Positions 1 to 5,122 of a DNA stretch of 5,122 nt are shown here, piece after piece; positions within the stretch are counted from its first letter, which is position 1, and each line of letters begins with the position of its first letter. The notes beneath the pieces were generated by a model. That model had not been told where the DNA came from. It saw only the letters and a list, made by a program, of their open reading frames with translations, and ran no database searches. Both the position numbers and the translations under genes were made by a program. The stretch is taken from positions 3,374 to 8,495 of the forward strand of contig PYCK01000200.1 of the NCBI GenBank assembly GCA_009649835.1, written 5' to 3'. This DNA comes from Candidatus Methanocomedens sp. GTDB lineage: Archaea > Halobacteriota > Methanosarcinia > Methanosarcinales > Methanocomedenaceae.

Positions 1-3000
1 GCAGGGTTCCCATTGTCTGTCTCGGACATGACCCCTCCCACTGGGTGTTCTCAACAGTTGACCCCGGGATCGTGGCTCACTGCTATAACTATATCACCTA
101 TAATGGAGAGGAGAATCTCGGAAATCTTCTGCGCTACATAGGAAAAGAGGTCGTGGGACTTGATCTTACGGCTGAGCCTCCGGCACAGGTGCCGTGGGAA
201 GGGCTGTACCATCCTGACGCACCCGGGCAGTTCGCAGACATCGCAGAGTATCTCGACTGGCAAAAATCTACTATACCCGCTAAACCTGCTATACCCAGTA
301 AACCTGCTAAATCTGCTAAACCTGCAAAAGAAGGGACCGTAGGTATCCTGTTCTCAAGGATATCCTGGGTGAACAGGACACTTGAGATAGAGGATGCACT
401 CATACGGGAGTTTGAGAGCAGGGACCTCAGCGTGATACCGGTCTTTTCATATTCTGTCAGGGATGATGAACTGGGAACTAAAGGAATGGATGAGGTCATC
501 AGGGAGTATTTCATAGTAGATGGTGAACCTGTTGTCGATGCTGTTGTGAAGCTCTCACCGTTCTTTCTTGTGAGTGATAAGACAGCTATACAGGATGCCT
601 CAAAAGCCAGGCATGGTATCGATCTGTTGATGGATCTTGATGTTCCAATCTTCCAGCCCATTATTTCCTATTACACCACACGCGAGCAGTGGGAAGAGAC
701 GAACGGTCTTAGCAATGATATTGGCTGGGGCGTGGCACTGCCCGAGTTCGAGGGTGTGATCGAGCCCATCATCATCGCTGCCGGAGAGGCGCAGGATAAT
801 TTTATCGATCGCCGTCCCATTGCTGAGCGCTGCATTAAACTGGCATCGCGTGTGGAAAAATGGATACGCTTAAGAAATAAACCTATTGCAGAGCGCAAGG
901 TGGCGTTCGTACTGCTCAACAATCCGTGTGCGGGTGTCGAGGCTACGGTTGGAGGCGGAGCCCATCTTGATTCTCTTGAAAGCGTGGCCCGTGTATTAAA
1001 CCGGATGCGTGATGCCGGCTACCAGATCAAAGCGCCTGCCAACGGCAAGGAGCTTATTGATACGATCATGGAGCGCAAAGCGATCTCAGAGTTCAGGTGG
1101 ACCACTGTGGATGAGATCGTGAAGAACGGTGGTGCTCTGGATCTTGTGAGCGAAGAGGAATATGAGAAGTTCTTTAATACGCTGAGTCCGAAGGTCCAGG
1201 ACCAGATGATCAAAGCCTGGGGCAATCCACCTGGTGAGGCAAAGGACGGCGTGCCCGCAGCCATGCTGTATGAGGGCAAGATCGTGATAACGGGTGTGGA
1301 CTACGGGAATGCTGTGGTCTGCGTGCAGCCCAAACGCGGATGTGCAGGCACCAGATGCGACGGACAGGTGTGCAGGATACTGCACGATCCCGAGGTGCCT
1401 CCGACACACCAGTACCTTGCTACCTACCGGTATCTTGAGAACACGTATGGTGCAGACGTGCTGGTGCATGTCGGAACGCACGGCAACCTTGAGTTCCTGC
1501 CAGGCAAGGGCGTGGGATTATCAGGTGACTGCTATCCTGATATTGCGATCGGCACCATACCGCATCTTTATATTTATAATGCTGATAACCCGCCCGAAGG
1601 TGCTATTGCCAAGCGCAGGGGGCTTGCGACAATTGTTGACCACATGCAGACCGTCCTGACCGGAGGCGGGTTGTATGACGAACTTGATGAACTTGACCGG
1701 CTGCTGGGTGAGTATGAACAGACAAAACATGACCCAGGGCGTGCACATGCCCTTGAGCACCTGATCATGGATGAGATCGAGCGCACGAACCTGTCTGCCG
1801 AGATAAAGCTTGGCGGGAGGAATAGTGAGGGGGATGATGACAAGAATAGCGACTGGAATGGTGATGGTGATAACGGTGACATGCAGTTCAGTGAGATCGT
1901 CACCAGGGCGCATGAGGCGCTCAGCAAGATACGTAATACGCAGATCCAGAGCGGAATGCACATCTTCGGACAGCTGCCAGAAGGTGAGCAGCGTGTTGAT
2001 TTTATCAATTCCATCCTGCGCTATGATGAGCGGGACAGCAAAGTCTCGATCAGGCGGTTAGCAGCAGGACTGCTGGGTCTTGACCTTGATGAGCTTATCA
2101 GCGATCAGGGCAGGGTCACAGAAGACGGTCGCTCATACGGCGCACTCCTTGAGGAGATCGACCACCTGTCAGGGGATATCATCCGGGCGTGTCTGGATAA
2201 CAGCGAAGCGGATGTTCCGGCTCTTGTACAGCAGATAATGGGAGACAGATGGACAAGTACGGGTCAGGTTCAGGGTAAAGGCAAGGGTAAGGGTAGGGAC
2301 ACCGGACTTGCAGAGGTTGGTGAGCGCATCGCTGATCTGAATAACCGTATCGATGCTTCTAAAGAGATCGAGGCGCTGCTGCATGGATTTGAAGGCGGGT
2401 ACATCCCTGCAGGTCCGTCAGGCCTGATCACACGGGGCAGGGATGATGTGCTGCCAACAGGTCGCAACTTCTATTCGCTTGACCCGAAGCGGGTGCCGAC
2501 CAGGGCCGCATGGAGGGTGGGCCAGCAACTGTCCAGGGCAGTGATCGATAAATACATGGACGAAGAAGGACGCATCCCAGAGAACGTGGCGTTCTACTGG
2601 ATGGCGAGCGATATCATGTGGGCTGATGGTGAGGGCATGGCGCAGATCATGAACCTGCTGGGAGTCGAACCCATCTGGCAGGGCAACGGCAGGGTAAAGG
2701 GCTTTAAGGTAATCCCGCTTGAGGAGTTGGGCAGACCCAGGATCGATGTCACGATACGGGTATCTGGTATAACCCGGGATAATTTCCCGAACTGCATCGA
2801 GTATATTGATGAGGCAATACAGGCGGTTGCTTCACTGGATGAAACAGTGGAGCAAAACTACCCGCGCAAACACTCGCTTGAGAGGGTTGAAGAGGGTAGT
2901 GACTGGCGGGATGCCACACTTCGTATATTCTCATGCAAACCCGGGACATACGGCAGCGGCGTGAACCTTGCCGTGTATGCCAGTGCATGGAAGGAAGAAA

Positions 3001-3743
3001 AGGACCTGGCCGAGGTCTTCCTTTACTGGAACGGCTATGCCTACGGCAAGGACATGAACGGCAAGGAGGCGCACCAGCATCTTGCTGACAGTTTGAAGAC
3101 AGTCGATGCGACCTTTAACAAGGTTGTGAGCGATGAATATGACCTCTGCGGCTGCTGCTGCTATTTCGGCACCCACGGCGGGCTGACCGCGGCAGCACGG
3201 CATCTATCCGGCAGTGAAGTGAAGACCTATTACGGCGATACCAGGGAGCCCGAGCATGTCGAGGTCAGGGACCTGGCAGATGAGATCAGGCGTATCGCCA
3301 GGACAAAGCTCCTGAACCCGAAATGGATCGAGGGAATGAAGGAGCACGGTTACAAAGGCGCAGGCGATATCTCAAAGAGGGTCGGACGGGTGTACGGCTG
3401 GGAGGCATCCACACAGGAAGTGGATGACTGGGTGTTTGATGATATCACAAAGACATTTGTGCTGGATGAGGAGATGCGGCAGTTCTTTGAGGAGAATAAC
3501 CCATATGCTCTGGAAGAGATCGCACGCCGTCTGCTGGAAGCCGAATCGCGCGGACTGTGGGATGCAAATCCCGAGGTGCTTGATGCGCTCAGGAACACCT
3601 ATCTTGAGATCGAGGGCTGGATGGAAGACTTTGCAGGCGACGGTGAGTTCCAGGGTGGATCTGTGGATATCATGGGAATGGACGAGATTCCGGACTGGAA
3701 TGAGAAGATGAAGGAGATCAGAAAAAAGATCAAGGTAGACTAA
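1..3743 (+). CDS. cobN: CobN / magnesium chelatase subunit H family protein (5'-truncated)
   Basis: Large subunit of a CobN/BchH-type ATP-dependent metal chelatase, the cytoplasmic subunit that binds the tetrapyrrole and metal while an AAA+ partner hydrolyses ATP. The reading frame is open from base 3 with no stop, and the codons before the first possible start (GTG at 45) read GHDPSHWVFSTVDP, which looks like conserved family sequence. The gene therefore begins upstream, probably missing about 100 residues. Counting residues from the GTG, I see YNGEENLGNLLRYIG (19-33), a Cys motif GCAGTRCDGQVC (432-443) followed by HDPEVPPTHQYLATYRYLE, the family signature VHVGTHGNLEFLPGKG (474-489), GRNFYSLDPKRVPTRAAW (806-823), FSCKPGTYGSG (962-972) and CGCCCYFGTHGGLTAAARHLSG (from 1035). 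It ends at TAA 3741-3743. Three low-complexity inserts interrupt it and are listed separately. Membership in the family is near certain. The substrate is not: in archaea with anaerobic corrinoid synthesis, cobalt insertion is normally credited to CbiX/CfbA-type enzymes, so cobaltochelatase activity is only a homology-based label. Confidence 0.95.
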   Translation, partial: RVPIVCLGHDPSHWVFSTVDPGIVAHCYNYITYNGEENLGNLLRYIGKEVVGLDLTAEPPAQVPWEGLYHPDAPGQFADIAEYLDWQKSTIPAKPAIPSKPAKSAKPAKEGTVGILFSRISWVNRTLEIEDALIREFESRDLSVIPVFSYSVRDDELGTKGMDEVIREYFIVDGEPVVDAVVKLSPFFLVSDKTAIQDASKARHGIDLLMDLDVPIFQPIISYYTTREQWEETNGLSNDIGWGVALPEFEGVIEPIIIAAGEAQDNFIDRRPIAERCIKLASRVEKWIRLRNKPIAERKVAFVLLNNPCAGVEATVGGGAHLDSLESVARVLNRMRDAGYQIKAPANGKELIDTIMERKAISEFRWTTVDEIVKNGGALDLVSEEEYEKFFNTLSPKVQDQMIKAWGNPPGEAKDGVPAAMLYEGKIVITGVDYGNAVVCVQPKRGCAGTRCDGQVCRILHDPEVPPTHQYLATYRYLENTYGADVLVHVGTHGNLEFLPGKGVGLSGDCYPDIAIGTIPHLYIYNADNPPEGAIAKRRGLATIVDHMQTVLTGGGLYDELDELDRLLGEYEQTKHDPGRAHALEHLIMDEIERTNLSAEIKLGGRNSEGDDDKNSDWNGDGDNGDMQFSEIVTRAHEALSKIRNTQIQSGMHIFGQLPEGEQRVDFINSILRYDERDSKVSIRRLAAGLLGLDLDELISDQGRVTEDGRSYGALLEEIDHLSGDIIRACLDNSEADVPALVQQIMGDRWTSTGQVQGKGKGKGRDTGLAEVGERIADLNNRIDASKEIEALLHGFEGGYIPAGPSGLITRGRDDVLPTGRNFYSLDPKRVPTRAAWRVGQQLSRAVIDKYMDEEGRIPENVAFYWMASDIMWADGEGMAQIMNLLGVEPIWQGNGRVKGFKVIPLEELGRPRIDVTIRVSGITRDNFPNCIEYIDEAIQAVASLDETVEQNYPRKHSLERVEEGSDWRDATLRIFSCKPGTYGSGVNLAVYASAWKEEKDLAEVFLYWNGYAYGKDMNGKEAHQHLADSLKTVDATFNKVVSDEYDLCGCCCYFGTHGGLTAAARHLSGSEVKTYYGDTREPEHVEVRDLADEIRRIARTKLLNPKWIEGMKEHGYKGAGDISKRVGRVYGWEASTQEVDDWVFDDITKTFVLDEEMRQFFEENNPYALEEIARRLLEAESRGLWDANPEVLDALRNTYLEIEGWMEDFAGDGEFQGGSVDIMGMDEIPDWNEKMKEIRKKIKVD
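273..326 (+). repeat. In-frame 18-nt tandem repeat (Lys-Pro-Ala linker) in cobN
   Basis: Three imperfect 18-base units, each made of two 9-base subunits, encode IPAKPA, IPSKPA and KSAKPA (residues 77-94 counted from the GTG at 45). The subunit AAA-CCT-GCT/A recurs three times almost exactly. The stretch lies between an N-terminal segment ending EYLDWQKS and the strand-like TVGILFSRISWVN, where a flexible interdomain linker is plausible. The period in bases suggests growth by replication slippage. Confidence 0.8.
1815..1880 (+). other. Acidic Asp/Asn/Gly-rich low-complexity insert in cobN
   Basis: Residues 591-612 (counted from the GTG at 45) are GRNSEGDDDK followed by NSDWNGDGDNGD, with 7 Asp and many Asn and Gly. 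They sit between the helix-like LEHLIMDEIERTNLSAEIKLG and MQFSEIVTRAHEALSKIR, which both look like ordinary CobN core. The insert is therefore probably a surface loop of variable length. D603-x-N605-x-D607-G608-D609 resembles the start of an EF-hand or dockerin calcium loop, but position 12 is Gln rather than Glu or Asp. Confidence 0.6.
2274..2297 (+). repeat. Hexanucleotide tandem repeat (Gly-Lys) in cobN
   Basis: Four imperfect copies of GGTAAG (variants GGTAAA, GGCAAG, GGTAAG, GGTAGG) encode GKGKGKGR at residues 744-751. They lie between QQIMGDRWTSTG and the helix-like LAEVGERIADLNNRIDASKEIEALLHG. This looks like slippage-driven expansion in a basic, flexible surface loop. Confidence 0.75.
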
Positions 3744-3808
3744 TGAAATCTGTACTGTTTACTGTTATGTTCGTATTATTACTGCTACTTAAGAGGGGAT
3801 ACTTATGA
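3743..3808 (+). CDS. Possible hydrophobic micro-protein between cobN and the ABC operon
   Basis: A 21-codon ORF starts at ATG 3743-3745, sharing a base with the cobN stop (TAATG), and ends at TGA 3806-3808, overlapping the ATPase start (ATGA). The peptide begins MKSVLFTVMFVLLLLLK and ends with a short basic/aromatic tail, so it would form one short membrane-spanning helix or resemble a bare signal sequence. A weak Shine-Dalgarno-like AAGGT lies at 3732-3736, six bases before the ATG. The stop-start overlaps at both ends suggest it could couple translation of cobN to the exporter genes. No homologue is recognised, and in so short a gap the ORF may be accidental. No function can be assigned. 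Confidence 0.35.
   Translation: MKSVLFTVMFVLLLLLKRGYL
3793..3800 (+). promoter_or_regulatory. Ribosome binding site of the ABC ATPase gene
   Basis: GAGGGGAT lies four bases before ATG 3805. It resembles the archaeal Shine-Dalgarno consensus GGAGGTGAT and supports that ATG as the start. It also lies inside the last codons of the possible micro-ORF, so ribosomes finishing the micro-ORF would sit over it. Confidence 0.65.
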
Positions 3809-4575
3809 TCGAGATGCATGAACTGACTAAATACTTCGGCAGCCTGTGTGCTGTTGACCATGTAAATCTTGAGGTAGGGAACGAGATATTCGGGCTCCTG
3901 GGTCCGAACGGCGCTGGGAAGAGCACGACTGTGATGATGCTCACCACGCTGCTAAAACCCAGCAGCGGTTCTGCCAGCATCTGCGGATATGATGTTGTGA
4001 AGGATGCTAAGAAGGTGCGGGGGACCATCAGTTATGTGCCGCAGGATATGGCGGTTGATATAAAACTGACCGGGCGCGAGAATGTGATGCTGTATGCCAA
4101 ACTCTACGGTGTGCCTGACAGGAACACGCGGGTGGATGATGTGCTTGAACTGCTGGGGCTTACCGGGCGTGCAGGGGATCTTGTGCGGACGTACTCAGGC
4201 GGGATGCGCAGGCGGCTGGAACTGGCACAGGCGCTGGTGCACGAGCCTGAGGTGCTGTTTTTGGATGAGCCGACCCTTGGGCTGGATGTGGCTGCAAGGA
4301 AGAAGATATGGGAGCATATTTCCGCACTGAGGAAGCGGGGTATGACGATCTTTATGACAACGCATTATATGGAGGAGGCTGATGAGTACTGCGACAGGGT
4401 GGCGATCATCGATAAGGGGCGTATCGTGGTTGTGGATTCGCCGACAAACCTGAAACTGGGTCTGGGTGAGGATGCATCGCTGAATGATGTTTTCCTTGAG
4501 AATGTGAAGACTGGTGAGGATCAGGCCGGATTTGATGCATTCAGGTTCAGGACTATGCTGCGGAGGCGGTCATGA
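3805..4575 (+). CDS. ABC-2 type exporter, ATP-binding protein (DrrA/CcmA family)
   Basis: Cytoplasmic ATPase that powers an ABC exporter with the permease encoded immediately downstream. The 256-residue protein has every expected motif in order: Walker A GPNGAGKST (33-41), Q-loop Gln80 in SYVPQ, signature SGGMRRRLELAQAL (131-144), Walker B VLFLDEP (150-156), D-loop GLD (159-161) and switch His187 in TTHYMEEA. The C-terminal SLNDVFLEN (226-233 region) is the usual end of the DrrA/CcmA domain. After it there is only a short tail, so the protein lacks the longer C-terminal extension of daunorubicin-type DrrA. Start choice: ATG 3805 has a good GAGGGGAT site and gives the normal N-terminus IEMHELTKYFGSLCAVDHVNL. 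Its TGA overlaps the permease ATG. This family serves lipids, antibiotics, polysaccharides and peptides, so the substrate is unknown. Linkage to cobN is suggestive only. Confidence 0.95.
   Translation: MIEMHELTKYFGSLCAVDHVNLEVGNEIFGLLGPNGAGKSTTVMMLTTLLKPSSGSASICGYDVVKDAKKVRGTISYVPQDMAVDIKLTGRENVMLYAKLYGVPDRNTRVDDVLELLGLTGRAGDLVRTYSGGMRRRLELAQALVHEPEVLFLDEPTLGLDVAARKKIWEHISALRKRGMTIFMTTHYMEEADEYCDRVAIIDKGRIVVVDSPTNLKLGLGEDASLNDVFLENVKTGEDQAGFDAFRFRTMLRRRS
4562..4570 (+). promoter_or_regulatory. Strong ribosome binding site of the permease gene
   Basis: GGAGGCGGT, close to the archaeal consensus GGAGGTGAT, lies within the last codons of the ATPase gene. GGAGG ends five bases before ATG 4572. 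It fixes the permease start and fits re-initiation at the ATGA overlap (4572-4575). Confidence 0.75.
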
Positions 4576-5122
4576 AGCAGATATTCTATTATTTTGAGCG
4601 GGACATGAGGAAGTGGAGCCGCAGCCGGATCAATGTGGTGGCATCGCTTGCGATGCCGGCTGCATGGCTGGTGCTGGTGGGACTGACCCTGCCTATACGA
4701 TTTACTGACAATTATCTTGAGTTCATCACACCGAGCATTCTGGTTATGACGATGCTGTTCTCCTCGCTGCAGGGAGGAGCCCTTATGATATTTGATAAGG
4801 TTCTCGGGTTTTTGAACAAGTTCCTTGCCATGCCTGCACCAAGAGAGAGCATCCTGCTGGGCAAGATCCTGTTCATCAGCACAAGGGGGCTGCTTCAGGC
4901 TACTGTGATCCTCCTGATCGCTGGACTGCTTGGGGTGAGGATACACAGTCCGCTTAACATTGTCCTGGTATATGTCACATTATTCCTGTTCGGAGTACTG
5001 TTTTCAGCGATTGCCACCACTCTTGCCCTGCATATCAGCGACCATGACGGCTATGCGGCTGTGAACAGCATGATCAGCATGCCGCTGTTCTTTGCAAGCA
5101 ATGCGCTCATGCCGTATGATAA
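4572..5122 (+). CDS. ABC-2 type exporter permease (DrrB-like), 3'-truncated
   Basis: Membrane subunit partnering the upstream ATPase. 183 codons are present before the window ends. The N-terminus MKQIFYYFERDMRKWSRSR is the short basic cytoplasmic segment (elbow helix) usual in ABC-2 permeases. Hydrophobic segments follow at about residues 22-42, 52-74, 105-121, 127-153 and 162-180. The cytoplasmic stretch FDKVLGFLNKFLAMPAPRESILLGK (74-98) matches the conserved loop of the DrrB/NodJ type (E/DK-xxG-xLxxxLxxP-xxR), thought to contact the ATPase. The last residues, PLFFASNALMPYD, match the family's S-N-A-L-x-P-x-(N) motif before the final helix, so only about 60-80 residues are probably missing. 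The 4-base ATGA overlap with the ATPase gene and a strong ribosome binding site support a fixed-ratio complex. Substrate and direction beyond 'probably export' cannot be read from the sequence. Confidence 0.92.
   Translation, partial: MKQIFYYFERDMRKWSRSRINVVASLAMPAAWLVLVGLTLPIRFTDNYLEFITPSILVMTMLFSSLQGGALMIFDKVLGFLNKFLAMPAPRESILLGKILFISTRGLLQATVILLIAGLLGVRIHSPLNIVLVYVTLFLFGVLFSAIATTLALHISDHDGYAAVNSMISMPLFFASNALMPYD

Noticed and set aside
45..47. GTG as the true start of the cobN gene
   Set aside because: The frame stays open to base 3, and the upstream codons (RVPIVCLGHDPSHW) look like conserved CobN sequence. The GTG is an internal Val codon of a truncated gene.
1086..1481. Antisense ORFs opposite cobN (also 134-661, 1521-1961, 1574-2014, 2931-3203)
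   Set aside because: They lie wholly within the conserved cobN coding frame, have no recognisable family features and are typical antisense shadows of a long coding sequence.
1563..1580. TATA-box-like CATCTTTATATTTATAAT
   Set aside because: It encodes HLYIYN in the conserved CobN core just after the GTHGNLEF signature, and no gene starts shortly downstream.
3755..3790. T-rich stretch as an archaeal transcription terminator after cobN
   Set aside because: There is no uninterrupted T run of five or more bases, the gap is only 61 bases, and the downstream start has a ribosome binding site but no clear TATA box of its own. Read-through is more likely.
4521..4946. Antisense ORF opposite the end of the ATPase gene and the permease
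   Set aside because: The + strand frame here encodes a clear ABC-2 permease with hydrophobic segments. The antisense product is polar with runs of His and Gln, as expected from reversed membrane-protein codons.

Overview
The window looks like archaeal chromosome, most likely from a methanogen or methanotroph-type euryarchaeon (Methanosarcinales/ANME-2-like). This is inferred from three things: a CobN-type chelatase with the Cys-rich motifs I associate with methanogen homologues, frequent AGG (Arg) and ATA (Ile) codons, and GGAGG/GAGGGG Shine-Dalgarno sequences. The assignment rests on recall of protein families, not on a search.

Layout, all on the + strand. Bases 1-3743 hold a very large CobN / magnesium-chelatase-H family gene whose 5' end lies upstream of the window; 1246 codons plus the stop are present. 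Bases 3744-3804 separate it from the next obvious gene. This short gap is almost exactly filled by a 21-codon hydrophobic micro-ORF (3743-3808) that overlaps the cobN stop (TAATG) and the next start (ATGA). Bases 3805-4575 encode a DrrA/CcmA-type ABC exporter ATPase with all nucleotide-binding motifs intact. Bases 4572-5122 encode the start of its ABC-2 (DrrB-type) permease, which runs off the right edge. The ATPase and permease overlap by 4 bases (ATGA), so they are very probably co-translated as one exporter.

How the genes may work together. CobN-family proteins are the large, porphyrinoid-binding subunits of ATP-dependent metal chelatases that also need an AAA+ partner (ChlI/ChlD or CobS/CobT type). 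No such partner is in the window. In archaea that make corrinoids by the anaerobic route, cobalt goes in early through CbiX/CfbA-type enzymes, so the substrate of such CobN homologues is uncertain. The tight linkage to an ABC-2 exporter suggests a shared transcript and possibly handling of a tetrapyrrole, metal or related compound, but this is inference from position only.

The most unusual points are the micro-ORF wedged between cobN and the ABC genes, two Cys clusters in CobN, and three separate low-complexity inserts in CobN (a Lys-Pro-Ala repeat, an Asp/Asn/Gly loop that resembles an EF-hand, and a Gly-Lys repeat). Nothing here amounts to a clearly new system. No RNA gene, CRISPR array, insertion sequence or convincing terminator was seen.
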